In this document: piece by piece, positions 25,502-34,421 of the stretch
Position numbering within the stretch: position 1 is the stretch's first letter
Layout of the letters: each line of letters starts with the position of its first letter
Source: Candidatus Avispirillum faecium
Lineage (GTDB): Bacteria > Bacillota > Clostridia > Oscillospirales > CAG-272
NCBI GenBank assembly: GCA_904396155.1
Contig: CAJFOI010000015.1
Coordinates: 1 to 39,704 of the forward strand
Direction of reading: 5' to 3'
Length of the DNA: 39,704 bases
Made by a program: the position numbers and the translations under genes
Notes under the pieces: model-generated
Databases searched by the model: none
What the model was told of the DNA's origin: nothing
What the model saw: the letters and a program-made list of their open reading frames with translations, nothing else

Positions 25502-26434
25502 ATGAAGTATACGGAAGGGATTTCCGACAAGGGGAAACTGGAGAATATGAAGCACGCTCATGTGTTCATGCGGTTTCCCGGGGGCAGGGCGAAAGCAGTC
25601 ACTTTCAGTTTTGACGACGGTGTGGTCCAGGATGCGTGGCTGGTGCAGAAACTGCAAAAGTATCATTTGAAGGGCACCTTCAACATCAATGCGGGTCTGT
25701 GTACCTATGATCCGGTGGACTGCGAGCGGTTGGACGCTTCGTTTTTTCCGGACAAAAGCATACAGCGGCGGCTCACCAGAAGGGAGCTGTGCAGGGTATT
25801 CGACGGCAGCGGAATGGAGATCGCCGCCCATGGGTATACCCACGCCCAGCTGAATAAAATCGATCCGGCTGCCGCTATGTGGGAGGTCTGCCGTGACCGT
25901 GCAGAGCTGGAGGCACTCACCGGCGCACCGGTGCGGGGGTTTGCTTATCCCCAGGGGGCGGGAGACGACCGGTCGGCGGAGCTGCTTTGCCGGTGCGGAT
26001 TTTTGTATGGCCGCCTGGCACAGTCGTCCCACAGCTTTGACGTTCCGAAAAATCCCTATTTGTTCCAGCCCACCTGTCACTTTTTGGAGAAGTCGGCGCC
26101 CGATCTGGCCCGGGACTTTTTGGAGAGAAACGTGACTGCGGGGGTATGGCAGAGGGACACGGAACCCATGTTGTTGTACCTGTGGGGCCACGGCTATGAG
26201 ATGCGCGGCGAAGGAGATTTTGCGCAAACGGAAGCACTGCTACAGCGTCTTTCCGGACACGAGGACGTCTGGTATCCCACGAATCTGGAACTGTTCTCCT
26301 ATATGCGGGCATTTGACGCACTGGTATACGGGATCGACCGTACCTTTGCGCAGAATATGTCCTGCATGCCTGTATGGGTATACGCCAATGGCAAAATCAC
26401 CAAAATCGATCCAGGGGCAGTCGTGTCCCTGTGA
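25502..26434 (+). CDS. Polysaccharide deacetylase (NodB homology) family protein
   Basis: This 310-residue protein has a NodB-type CE4 core: TFSFDDG (metal-binding and catalytic Asp pair, about residues 34-40) and HGYTH (the HxxxH-like metal site), followed by FAYPQGAGDD. The N-terminus MKYTEGISDKGKLENMKH has no signal peptide and there is no membrane helix, so it seems cytoplasmic, unlike wall-acting deacetylases. The long C-terminal part (from about residue 190) is not recognised. The substrate is unknown. A GGAGGGAG site precedes the ATG. Confidence 0.83.
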   Translation: MKYTEGISDKGKLENMKHAHVFMRFPGGRAKAVTFSFDDGVVQDAWLVQKLQKYHLKGTFNINAGLCTYDPVDCERLDASFFPDKSIQRRLTRRELCRVFDGSGMEIAAHGYTHAQLNKIDPAAAMWEVCRDRAELEALTGAPVRGFAYPQGAGDDRSAELLCRCGFLYGRLAQSSHSFDVPKNPYLFQPTCHFLEKSAPDLARDFLERNVTAGVWQRDTEPMLLYLWGHGYEMRGEGDFAQTEALLQRLSGHEDVWYPTNLELFSYMRAFDALVYGIDRTFAQNMSCMPVWVYANGKITKIDPGAVVSL

Positions 26435-26469
26435 TTTGTGCTGTTTTTCAAAAAAATATGGAAAACCCC

Positions 26470-26498
26470 TTGCAATTGGCGCCTGCATGTGCTATACT
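26470..26498 (+). promoter_or_regulatory. SigA-type promoter for the rimP-nusA-infB operon
   Basis: TTGCAA (26470-26475) and TATACT (26493-26498), 17-base spacer, TGTGC before the -10. It lies 94 bases upstream of rimP. Confidence 0.8.
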
Positions 26499-26527
26499 AC
26501 GTAACAGTTCTGATATTGGCAGAAATG

Positions 26528-26557
26528 GAGAGTGGGCTTGTCCCACTCTCTGTTTTG
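26528..26557 (+). promoter_or_regulatory. Leader hairpin upstream of rimP, possible attenuator
   Basis: GAGAGTGGG (26528-26536) pairs with CCCACTCTC (26542-26550) around CTTGT, followed by TGTTTTG. The T-run is weak. It sits in the leader of an operon encoding NusA, an elongation and termination factor, so feedback attenuation is possible but inferred only from position. Confidence 0.45.
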
Positions 26558-26592
26558 TAAAGACGAAATGCAAAGCTGCGGGAGTGGACGAA

Positions 26593-27063
26593 ATGGAAAG
26601 ACAAAAGAAAAACATCGCCGGCGTTGTGCGGGACCTGGTCCAGCCTGTAGCCGACGAGATGGGATATATTTTGTGGGATGTGGAATACGTCAAGGAAGGC
26701 GCGGAAATGGTTTTGCGCATCACCATTGACAAAGATGGGGAAGGCATCGGCATCGACGACTGCGAGCGGCTGCACCGTGCCATCGATCCGCTGCTGGACG
26801 AAGCGGATCCCATTGAAAATTCTTATCGCCTCGAAGTGTCCTCTCCCGGCGTGGAGCGCACGCTGTCCCGACCGGAACATTTTCAAAAATGTCTGGGGGA
26901 GCAGGTAGAGGTACGGCTGTACGCACCGATAAACGGGCAGAAAAAGATCGTGGGCACGCTGGCGGGTGCAGACGGAGGCACCATTACCATTGAGGCAGGA
27001 GGAGAAACAATTACCTTAGATGAACGGCAGTGGGCCAAAGTGACCACTGTATTTGCCTGGTAA
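26593..27063 (+). CDS. rimP: Ribosome maturation factor RimP
   Basis: This 156-residue protein is RimP, needed for 30S subunit maturation. The family blocks DLVQPVADEMGYILWDVEYV, LRITIDKDG and YRLEVSSPGVERTL are present, with a C-terminal SH3-like beta domain. The start at ATG 26593 (MERQKKNIAGVV) has a GGAG site; the longer frame passes through the promoter. First gene of the rimP-nusA-rnpM-ylxQ-infB operon. Confidence 0.94.
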   Translation: MERQKKNIAGVVRDLVQPVADEMGYILWDVEYVKEGAEMVLRITIDKDGEGIGIDDCERLHRAIDPLLDEADPIENSYRLEVSSPGVERTLSRPEHFQKCLGEQVEVRLYAPINGQKKIVGTLAGADGGTITIEAGGETITLDERQWAKVTTVFAW

Positions 27064-27110
27064 AACACAAAACCACTACGATTCTCGAATAGAAAGGCTT
27101 GGAAATTAAA

Positions 27111-28136
27111 ATGAATGCAGAATTTTTCGCCGCACTGGATCTTTTGGAAAAGACGAAGGGAATCCCAAAAGACTATATGATTGAAAAAGTGGAGGCGGCT
27201 TTGATCAGTGCCTTCAAAAAGGAATATGGCACGGGAAATGTGCGGGTGACCATCGATCCGGAAAAAAAGGATGTGCGTGTCTACGAATGTAAGGACATTG
27301 TGGAAACGGTAGAGGATCCTGCGACACAGATCTCTCTGGAAGACGCGAAAAATATCAGCAAGCGCTATACGCTGGGGGGTGTAGTGGAGACGGAAGTAAA
27401 GACGAAGAACTTCGGCAGGCTCAGCGCACAGACCGCAAAGCAGGTGATCATTCAGGGAATTCGGGAAGCGGAGCGCAGCAGCATGCTGCGGGAATACGAA
27501 AAGAAGCGCGAGGAAGTCATCAGCGCTGTAGTTACCAAGGCCGCGGACGCCAATGGGGATATTGTCATCGATACCGGTACCAGCGAAGCGGTGCTCCTTC
27601 AGAGCGAGCAGATCCCCGGGGAAACCTTTGCAGTGGGAGATCGGATCAAGGTATTTGTCACCGAGGTGCGCAGAGACAGCCAGTCGGGCCCTATGGTCAC
27701 TTTGTCCAGAACCCATCCGGGCCTGGTCAAACGGCTGTTTGAAATGGAAATTCCGGAAATCCAGGACGGTGTGGTGATCATCGAAGGTGTAGCCCGGGAG
27801 GCGGGCAGCCGATCTAAGCTGGCGGTTTATTCCAGAGATGCGGATGTGGATCCGGTAGGTGCTTGTATTGGCGAGCGGGGCCGCAGAATTGGAGAAATTG
27901 TAGATGAGCTGCGGGGAGAAAAGATCGATGTGATCGAGTATTCTGAGGTTCCGGAGGAGTATATCGCGGCTGCACTTTCTCCAGCCGAGGTGCTGGATGT
28001 AGAACTGGACGGCGAGCGCAGTGCGGCAGTTACCGTGGCGAACGAGCAGTTGTCTCTGGCCATCGGAAAAGAAGGTCAGAACGCCCGTCTGGCAGCGCGC
28101 CTTACCGGTTATAAGATCGATATCAAGGGAAGATAA
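27111..28136 (+). CDS. nusA: Transcription termination/antitermination protein NusA
   Basis: This 341-residue protein is NusA, which binds RNA polymerase and RNA to modulate pausing and termination. It has the N-terminal domain (LEKTKGIPKDYMIEKVEAAL), an S1 domain (about residues 130-200), and two KH domains ending in VGACIGERGRRIGEIVDEL and LSLAIGKEGQNARLAARLTG. It is shorter than E. coli NusA because the acidic C-terminal repeats are absent, as usual for Bacillota. The start is ATG 27111; a TTG at 27099 is also in frame but less family-like. Operon partner of rimP. Confidence 0.95.
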   Translation: MNAEFFAALDLLEKTKGIPKDYMIEKVEAALISAFKKEYGTGNVRVTIDPEKKDVRVYECKDIVETVEDPATQISLEDAKNISKRYTLGGVVETEVKTKNFGRLSAQTAKQVIIQGIREAERSSMLREYEKKREEVISAVVTKAADANGDIVIDTGTSEAVLLQSEQIPGETFAVGDRIKVFVTEVRRDSQSGPMVTLSRTHPGLVKRLFEMEIPEIQDGVVIIEGVAREAGSRSKLAVYSRDADVDPVGACIGERGRRIGEIVDELRGEKIDVIEYSEVPEEYIAAALSPAEVLDVELDGERSAAVTVANEQLSLAIGKEGQNARLAARLTGYKIDIKGR

Positions 28137-28164
28137 AGACCTATTTGCCGAGAGGGAGGAAGAT

Positions 28165-28473
28165 ATGCGCAGTGCAAAGAAAGGGCAAAGGCCCAGAAAG
28201 ATCCCCCTGCGCCGCTGTCTCGGCTGCGGGGAGTCCTTTCCAAAAAAGGAACTGCTTCGGGTGGTACGCAGTCCCGAAGGAACCGTGGCGCTGGATTTTA
28301 CGGGAAAGATGAGCGGCAGAGGCGCATATGTATGCAAACGGACGGCGTGCTTTGAGAAGGCGCGGCGGGCGAAGCGGTTTCAAAACAATCTGGGGTTGGA
28401 TATCCCGGAAGATGTGCTGGACACGCTGGCCCAGGAAATCCGCCAGTATGAGGAAGAAAACGCAGACGAGTGA
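28165..28473 (+). CDS. rnpM: RNase P modulator RnpM (YlxR family, DUF448)
   Basis: This 102-residue basic protein is of the YlxR/DUF448 family. The signature PLRRCLGCGESFPKKELLRV and the GRGAYVC block with its Cys are clear. YlxR of B. subtilis has been described as an RNA-binding protein that modulates RNase P (RnpM). The RNase P RNA gene is elsewhere in this window, at 37210, not linked. A GGGAGGA site precedes ATG 28165. Its TGA overlaps the next start by one base. Confidence 0.92.
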   Translation: MRSAKKGQRPRKIPLRRCLGCGESFPKKELLRVVRSPEGTVALDFTGKMSGRGAYVCKRTACFEKARRAKRFQNNLGLDIPEDVLDTLAQEIRQYEEENADE

Positions 28474-28793
28474 TGCAAGACAAACTGCTGAAATATGTGG
28501 GCTTTGCCTGGGCGGCACACGGGCTGGCGCTCGGGACGGATTTAACGCTTGCCGCTATACGTCGGCGTCAGGCGCGCCTGGTGATTCTTGCCAGGGACGT
28601 ATCGGAGCGCACGGCAAAGCAAATATTGGATAAAAGTCTTTACTATAAAATTGAAGTGGTGCGGCCGGACTGTACCATGGAGGCACTGGCCCGCGCTGTG
28701 GGCAAAGGAGCGCCTGTGGCAGCGGCGGCGGTGACAGACAAGGGATTTGCCAAAGCGATCGCCGCGGCTGCAAAAATGGAGAAGGACAGATAA
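28473..28793 (+). CDS. ylxQ: L7Ae-family ribosomal protein YlxQ
   Basis: This 106-residue protein is of the L7Ae/L30e/S12e/Gadd45 family, which includes YlxQ in Bacillota nusA-infB operons. The [17 protein letters not shown] start and [18 protein letters not shown] block fit the k-turn RNA binding fold. The ATG at 28473 overlaps the rnpM stop codon as TGATG; a GTG at 28470 is also possible. The RNA target is unknown. Confidence 0.87.
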   Translation: MQDKLLKYVGFAWAAHGLALGTDLTLAAIRRRQARLVILARDVSERTAKQILDKSLYYKIEVVRPDCTMEALARAVGKGAPVAAAAVTDKGFAKAIAAAAKMEKDR

Positions 28794-28845
28794 GCGACCT
28801 GTGGGTGTATGGGCCGCGGATCAGCGATAATCTGACAGGAAAGGA

Positions 28846-28862
28846 TCCCCCGCGAAGGGGGA
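28846..28862 (+). promoter_or_regulatory. Hairpin just upstream of the infB ribosome site
   Basis: TCCCCC (28846-28851) pairs with GGGGGA (28857-28862). AAGG at 28863-28866, the likely Shine-Dalgarno, follows at once, 10 bases before ATG 28877. It may limit ribosome entry, or it may be a worn terminator-like hairpin. Confidence 0.4.
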
Positions 28863-28876
28863 AAGGTAAAAAGAAT

Positions 28877-31531
28877 ATGGCACAAGCCCCAATGTTCCGT
28901 ATTAACCAGCTTGCGAAGGATTTTGATATCAAAAGTAAGGACCTTATCAAAATCCTGGAGGAGGTAGGTGTGACCGGCAAAAAGACCATGGCAATTCTGG
29001 AGCCGGAGGAGTTCAATCTTTTTTTGGACACCCTTACCAAGGAAAATCAAATTCAGGATATCGATGGGTATCTTCATGGGAAGACACGCATTCCGACTGT
29101 CAGGTTGAGCAAGGCTGCACAGCGCGCCGCGGAGGAAAAGAAAGCCCGGGCAGAGGCAGAAAGACGCGCCGCCGAGGAGGCAGAGCGTGCAGCGCAGCGG
29201 GAGGCTGCACTGCAGGCGGCACAGCGGGAAAAAGAGGAGGCTGCCGCCAGAGAAAAGGCAAAAGACGCTGCACTGCAAAAGGCGGCGGCGGCGGCCCGTG
29301 CCAGGGCGGAAGCCGAGGCTGCAAAAAAGGCGCAGCAGGCGCAGGCGAAACCGCCGCGGCAGAGCACGCAGATAGAGAGGGAGCGAACGGATCAAAAGCG
29401 CAGTGCGCAAAATGTCAGTCAGAAGATCCAGCAAACATTGCAGCAAAAGCAAAAGGCCGCGGCTATGGGGCAAAACCGTGACTTTACGCCGGATCAGACG
29501 ACCATGTCCAAGCAGAAGACAAAGCAGAATCCCCCTGCCAATGAACGCAAAAGAACGGGCACGACCCGTGTGGTGGATACGCGATCTGTATCCGTCAATC
29601 TTTCTAAATATGACGAAAGACTGGAGACCTTTGCGCCGGAGAGCAGCCGGGACCAGATGACTTCCAACAAGCAGAAGCTGAAGAAACAGAATACCCGGGA
29701 TGTGCGCTCCTCCAAGAACCGGAACAAGGAAAATGCAGCTATGGAAAAGCTGCGGCGCAAGGCCGCTATGGAGGCAAAAAAGCAGCCGCTGAAGATCACA
29801 GTTCCCGACGAGATCTCCGTAGGAGAACTTGCATCCCGCCTGAAAGTTACCGCGGCAGAGGTGGTCAAGCGACTCATGCTCATGGGGAGCATTGTGACGG
29901 TCAACCAGATGATCGATTTCGACACGGCATTTTTGGTAGCGGAAGAATTCGGAGCACAAGTCACCAAAGAAGTTGTCGTCACTATAGAGGAGAAGCTGTT
30001 CAGCGAGGAAGAAGACAACGACGCAAACCTTGTGGAACGCGCACCTGTTGTCTGTGTCATGGGACATGTTGACCACGGAAAGACCTCCCTTTTGGATGCG
30101 ATTCGGCATACCAATGTGACAAAGGGAGAAGCCGGCGGGATCACCCAGCACATCGGTGCATATCGTGTAACGGTAAACGGAAAGGAGATCACTTTCCTGG
30201 ATACGCCTGGTCATGAGGCATTTACGGCGATGCGTGCCAGAGGGGCACAGGCTACCGACATTGCCATTCTGGTCGTTGCCGCCGACGACGGAATCATGCC
30301 CCAGACGGTGGAGGCCATCAACCATGCAAAGGCCGCGGGCGTGGAAATCATCGTAGCGATCAATAAGATGGATAAGCCGGGTGCCAATCCGGATGCAATC
30401 AAATCGGCGCTCACCAATTACGATCTGGTACCGGAGGAATGGGGCGGCGACGTCATGTGTGTGCCTGTTTCCGCGCTCACCGGAGAGGGGATCCAGGATC
30501 TTTTGGAGAATATTCTCCTCATTGCAGAGGTGAAGGAATACAAGGCCAATCCCGCACGGCGTGCGAAGGGAATCGTCATTGAGGCACAGCTGGACCGGGG
30601 CCGGGGACCGGTGGCCACGGTTTTGGTGCAGAACGGGACGCTGCACACAGGGGATATTGTGATTGCAGGTACGGCCGTAGGACATGTGCGTGCCATGACC
30701 AACGACAGAGGACAGACGCTGAAGGAGGCGGGCCCCTCCGTTCCCGTGGAGATCATCGGGTTGGGCGAAGTCCCTCTTGCAGGAGACGAGTTCAATGCGG
30801 TAGAAGATGAGCGTATGGCCAGAACGCTGGCGGACCAGCGCCGCGCAAAGGCAAAGGAGGAGGAATTCCGCGCCAATTCCAAAGTAAATCTGGACGATTT
30901 GTTCGCACAAATCAAGGAAGGCGTGCAGGAGCTGAATATCATTGTCAAGGCAGACGTAGGCGGATCTGCGGAAGCGGTAAAGCAGGCGCTGGAGAAAATT
31001 TCCAACGACGAAGTGCGCGTGCGCGTGATCCACTCTGCGGTAGGCGGCATTACGGAGAGCGATGTGATGCTGGCGGCTGCCTCCAATGCGATCATCGTGG
31101 GCTTCAACGTTCGGCCTGACAAAGGCGCTGTCGACTCTGCCCAGCGGCAGAAGGTAGATATTCGCACCTACCGGGTCATTTACGAATGTATCGAGGAAAT
31201 TACCGCCGCCACAAAGGGTATGCTGGCTCCGGAGTTTGTGGAGAAGGTGATCGGGCAGGCACAGGTGCGGCAGACGATCCGCGTGCCCAATGTGGGCATC
31301 ATTGCCGGCTCTTACGTGCAGGATGGTGTCATTGCCCGCAATGCACAGATCCGCGTAGTGCGGGACGGCATCGTTGTGGCGGAGGACAAGATTTCTTCCC
31401 TGCGCCGCTTTAAGGACGATGTGCGGGAAGTACAGCAGGGCTACGAATGTGGTATCGGCCTGGAAAAGTTCAACGACATCAAGGAAGGCGACATCCTGGA
31501 AGCATTTATTATGGAAGAGGTCGCCCGATAA
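28877..31531 (+). CDS. infB: Translation initiation factor IF-2
   Basis: This 884-residue GTPase is IF-2. The N-terminus has an IF2-N motif ([20 protein letters not shown]), followed by an Ala/Glu/Lys/Arg-rich helical linker (about residues 75-250), a second IF2-N module (about 305-360), then the GTPase domain with [16 protein letters not shown] (G1, about residue 393 on), [10 protein letters not shown] (G3), NKMDKPG (G4) and VSALTGEG (G5), and the C-terminal domains. The start is ATG 28877; the frame opens earlier at 28805. It is the last gene of this operon and is followed by a strong terminator; rbfA and truB do not follow. Confidence 0.96.
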   Translation: MAQAPMFRINQLAKDFDIKSKDLIKILEEVGVTGKKTMAILEPEEFNLFLDTLTKENQIQDIDGYLHGKTRIPTVRLSKAAQRAAEEKKARAEAERRAAEEAERAAQREAALQAAQREKEEAAAREKAKDAALQKAAAAARARAEAEAAKKAQQAQAKPPRQSTQIERERTDQKRSAQNVSQKIQQTLQQKQKAAAMGQNRDFTPDQTTMSKQKTKQNPPANERKRTGTTRVVDTRSVSVNLSKYDERLETFAPESSRDQMTSNKQKLKKQNTRDVRSSKNRNKENAAMEKLRRKAAMEAKKQPLKITVPDEISVGELASRLKVTAAEVVKRLMLMGSIVTVNQMIDFDTAFLVAEEFGAQVTKEVVVTIEEKLFSEEEDNDANLVERAPVVCVMGHVDHGKTSLLDAIRHTNVTKGEAGGITQHIGAYRVTVNGKEITFLDTPGHEAFTAMRARGAQATDIAILVVAADDGIMPQTVEAINHAKAAGVEIIVAINKMDKPGANPDAIKSALTNYDLVPEEWGGDVMCVPVSALTGEGIQDLLENILLIAEVKEYKANPARRAKGIVIEAQLDRGRGPVATVLVQNGTLHTGDIVIAGTAVGHVRAMTNDRGQTLKEAGPSVPVEIIGLGEVPLAGDEFNAVEDERMARTLADQRRAKAKEEEFRANSKVNLDDLFAQIKEGVQELNIIVKADVGGSAEAVKQALEKISNDEVRVRVIHSAVGGITESDVMLAAASNAIIVGFNVRPDKGAVDSAQRQKVDIRTYRVIYECIEEITAATKGMLAPEFVEKVIGQAQVRQTIRVPNVGIIAGSYVQDGVIARNAQIRVVRDGIVVAEDKISSLRRFKDDVREVQQGYECGIGLEKFNDIKEGDILEAFIMEEVAR

Positions 31532-31537
31532 GGACAC

Positions 31538-31570
31538 AAAAAGCCCGGAGGGGGTCCCTCCGGGCTTTTT
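31538..31570 (+). terminator. Intrinsic terminator after infB
   Basis: GCCCGGAGGG (31543-31552) pairs with CCCTCCGGGC (31556-31565), with flanking A-run and T-run extending the stem; TTTTT follows. It ends the rimP-infB operon. Confidence 0.92.
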
Positions 31571-31596
31571 GCGGCAGAAAAGAAAGGAGAAGAAAA

Positions 31597-32082
31597 ATGG
31601 AGAAATGCGTACGAAAAGCGACGCCCGCTGATATGGACGCACTGCTGGATTTGCTTTTGTATGTTGCAGATTGCCACAGCAGTCAGCGGGGAGAGCTGTT
31701 TTGCACCGGCAGAGCGGCATATACCAGAGAGGAATTGCTGCACTTTATGGAAACGGGAAGTATGCAGATTTTTGTATCTGCCGATGAGACGGGAGCAGTG
31801 ACGGGGCTGATTCTGTGCAAGGTGCAGGAGCGAGCCAGCGACAAGATCCTCCGGGATTGCCGCGTTGTGTGGGTGGAGGACATGTCGGTGGCCGCATCCG
31901 CGCAAAAGGAAGGATACGGGAAAATGCTTTTGGACCATGTGAAGGAATACGGCCGGTCTCAGGGGTGCAGCAGGCTGGAACTAAATGTGTGGGCGTTCAA
32001 CGAAAGTGCCCATGGATTTTACATACACGAGGGAATGCGGGACCAGCGGCATATTATGGAATATAATTTGTCAAAGCAGTAA
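31597..32082 (+). CDS. GNAT-family N-acetyltransferase
   Basis: This 161-residue protein looks like a GCN5-related acetyltransferase: VRKATPADMDALLDLL start, VVWVEDMSVAASAQKEGYG with the QKEGYGKMLLDH acetyl-CoA loop, and ELNVWAFNESAHGFYIHEGM near the C-terminus. The substrate is unknown. An AAAGGAG site precedes ATG 31597. It lies 26 bases after the infB terminator, and no clear promoter is seen between, so it may rely on read-through. Repeats begin directly after it. Confidence 0.85.
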   Translation: MEKCVRKATPADMDALLDLLLYVADCHSSQRGELFCTGRAAYTREELLHFMETGSMQIFVSADETGAVTGLILCKVQERASDKILRDCRVVWVEDMSVAASAQKEGYGKMLLDHVKEYGRSQGCSRLELNVWAFNESAHGFYIHEGMRDQRHIMEYNLSKQ

Positions 32083-32104
32083 ATTGGAGACAGCTTTTTT
32101 TATA

Positions 32105-32670
32105 ATTCTCCCCAGTGGTGGCCCGCCGAAGCTACCACTAAGGGAAGCCTTCTCTGTGCGTGAACTGCGCAGCAGACCCGGGGGGAGGAGGTACGACGCA
32201 GCTACCACTAAATAAAGCCTCTCCTTCCTTGTGAAGGGGAGGTGGCACGGCGTAGCCGTGACGGAGGGGTTGTAAAAACAAACAATCCCCCAGACTCCGC
32301 ATACGCGGAGCCAGCCCCCTTAGCGGCTCTGCAAGAGACGCCCACATGGGGGCCATATCTAACTTAAAGCTTCCTCAGTGCGGGAGTTGCTTTGCAACTC
32401 CCCACAAGGGGGCTTTTTTTCATTAAGCCTCCCCTGTGCGGGGGCTGCGCAGCAGACCCGAGGGAGGTGGTATGACGCAGCTACCACTATAAAGCCTCCC
32501 CTTCCTTGTGAAGGGGAGGTGGCACGGCGCAGCCGTGACGGAGGGGTTGTATAACAACAATCCCCCAGACTCCGCATACGCGGAGCCAGCCCCCTTTGCA
32601 CAAGGGGGCCTATAAAGTAAAAATGGGAGGTGGCTTGCCAAAGGCAAGACGGAGGGGGTGTAAAAATCCT
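32105..32670. repeat. Dense block of hairpin repeats with a 277-280 base tandem duplication
   Basis: Two long copies lie about 280 bases apart: CTGCGCAGCAGACCCG at 32165 and 32445, GCTACCACTA at 32200, then AAAGCCTCTCCTTCCTTGTG at 32214 and a near-identical copy at 32491. Both contain CACGGCGTAGCCGTG or its CGCAG variant, ACGGAGGGGTTGT, and ACAATCCCCC with CTCCGCATACGCGGAG. The first copy closes with the TAGCGGCTCTGCAAGAG variant, the second with TTTGCACAAGGGGG. A further CTTGCCAAAGGCAAG unit ends near 32660. Open frames through the block (on both strands) are repeat translations. Confidence 0.88.
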
Positions 32671-32705
32671 TTTGTGGGCTACATTAGGCAGTCTTATCTT
32701 GCAGT

Positions 32706-32740
32706 AAAAAAGAACGAGGAATGTCTCCTCGTTCTTTTTT
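32706..32740. terminator. Bidirectional intrinsic terminator at the end of gpmI
   Basis: AAAAAAGAACGAGG (32706-32719) pairs with CCTCGTTCTTTTTT (32727-32740). On the minus strand it lies 5 bases past the gpmI stop codon and ends in a T-run. Confidence 0.88.
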
Positions 32741-32745
32741 CATAT

Positions 32746-34398
32746 TTACTTTACTTCAATAATAGATTTGTCCCACATATCCGGCGCTTCATATCCCAGC
32801 AGATTTACTGCGGTGGCGGCGACGTTGGAAAGACCAAACCCCTCTTCGCCGGTCTTTACCGTGTACCGGTCTGTATAATAATTGTCGTACACAATAAAGG
32901 GAACAGGGTTTAATGTGTGGCTGGTCTTTGCTTTATAGGCTCCGTCCTTGCCTGCCTTCGGCATACCCTTTTTGTCTGTTTCATACATCTCGTCTGCGTT
33001 GCCGTGGTCAGCCGTCACCAGTGCAATTCCCTCAAGCTCGTCTACCACTTGCAGAATCCGTGCCAGCTGGAGATCCAGCGCCTCCATGGAGCAGATGGTC
33101 GCCTCCAGGCTGCCGGTGTGCCCCACCATGTCCCCGTTGGGGAAATTGACCCGCATACAGGGATATTTGCCGCTGCGCATGGCTTCGATCAGCGTATCCG
33201 TGATTTCGGCGCACTTCATCCAGGGACGCTGTTCAAAGGGAACGATGTCGGAGGGAATTTCCACATAGGTTTCCAGCTCTTCTGAGAATTTTCCGGACCG
33301 GTTTCCGTTCCAGAAATAGGTGACGTGGCCGTATTTTTGCGTTTCCGATATGGCGTACTGCGCCACTCCCGTGCCTGCCAGATATTCTCCCATGGTGTTG
33401 GTGATCTCCGGGGGAGCGACCAGATATCTGTGGGGGATGTGCAGATCTCCGTCATATTCCAGCATACCGGCATAGGCTACCTTGGGTACGCGCACGCGGT
33501 CAAAGTGCGCAAAATCGCTGCCTTCTTCAAAGGCTTTGGAAATTTCAATGGCACGGTCGCCCCGGAAGTTGAAGAAGATCACGCTGTCTCCATCCTGGAT
33601 GGTCCCTACGGGGGTGCCGTTTTCGGCAATGACAAAAGGCGGCAGGTCCTGGTCGATGACGGGGCTTTCACTGCGGTAGGTCTCGATCGCCTCTGCAGCG
33701 GAGGCAAACTGCCGGCCCTCGCCCAGTACATGGGTTTTCCAGCCCTTTTCTACCATTGCCCAGTTTGCTTCGTACCGGTCCATGGTGATGTTCATTCGGC
33801 CGCCGCCGGAAGCGATTTTGATATCAAAATCTGCGCTGCGCAATTCATCCAGGAACGCTTCAAAGGGAATTACGTAGTCCAGAGCGGAGGTCTCGCCGAC
33901 GTCCCGTCCGTCCAGCAGAATGTGTACCCGTACACGGCGAACACCGTCTTCCTTTGCATGGGTGATCAGCGCTTTTAAGTGGTCAATGTGGGAATGGACG
34001 TTCCCGTCGGAAAACAGGCCCAAAAAGTGGAGGGTGCCGCCGCTCGCTTTTACATTGTTTACTTCCTCTTGCCATGCCTTGGAGGCAAACAGCTTTCCAG
34101 ATTCGATGGAGGCGGTTACAAGCTTTGCCCCCTGGGCAAAGACCTGACCGGAACCCAGGGCATTGTGCCCTACTTCCGAATTGCCCATATCGTCATCGGT
34201 GGGAAGCCCTACGGCGGTACCGTGGGCTTTTAGCTTTACCATGGGATATTCTTTTAGAATTCTGTCCAGTGTGGGCGTGTATGCACGCTGCACGGCATTT
34301 CCCTCGCTTGCCGGTGCGAGGCCGACACCGTCCATGACGATGGTGAGGACAGGTCCCTTGACCTGCAGGGGGTGCTGCAATTTTTTCAGTTCCTTCAT
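32746..34398 (-). CDS. gpmI: 2,3-bisphosphoglycerate-independent phosphoglycerate mutase
   Basis: This 550-residue manganese-dependent enzyme interconverts 3- and 2-phosphoglycerate. It is an alkaline phosphatase superfamily member: LTIVMDGVGLAP (metal site), DDMGNSEVGHNALGSG with the nucleophilic Ser, the HTGSLEAT block, and LVTADHGNADEMY (metal-binding). The length is slightly above the usual 510 residues. The start is ATG 34398, which has a GGAGAG site; the frame opens at 34425, but that region contains the ribosome site. It lies 23 bases after the GH123-like gene and is co-transcribed with it. Confidence 0.95.
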   Translation of the reverse strand: MKELKKLQHPLQVKGPVLTIVMDGVGLAPASEGNAVQRAYTPTLDRILKEYPMVKLKAHGTAVGLPTDDDMGNSEVGHNALGSGQVFAQGAKLVTASIESGKLFASKAWQEEVNNVKASGGTLHFLGLFSDGNVHSHIDHLKALITHAKEDGVRRVRVHILLDGRDVGETSALDYVIPFEAFLDELRSADFDIKIASGGGRMNITMDRYEANWAMVEKGWKTHVLGEGRQFASAAEAIETYRSESPVIDQDLPPFVIAENGTPVGTIQDGDSVIFFNFRGDRAIEISKAFEEGSDFAHFDRVRVPKVAYAGMLEYDGDLHIPHRYLVAPPEITNTMGEYLAGTGVAQYAISETQKYGHVTYFWNGNRSGKFSEELETYVEIPSDIVPFEQRPWMKCAEITDTLIEAMRSGKYPCMRVNFPNGDMVGHTGSLEATICSMEALDLQLARILQVVDELEGIALVTADHGNADEMYETDKKGMPKAGKDGAYKAKTSHTLNPVPFIVYDNYYTDRYTVKTGEEGFGLSNVAATAVNLLGYEAPDMWDKSIIEVK

Positions 34399-34421
34399 TC
34401 TATCTTCTCTCCAGTCTAAAA

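Noticed and set aside
28643-31720. A 1025-codon open frame on the minus strand
   Set aside because: It is the mirror of ylxQ and infB; its composition (Leu/Arg/Cys-rich) reflects the antisense of Ala/Lys/Glu codons.
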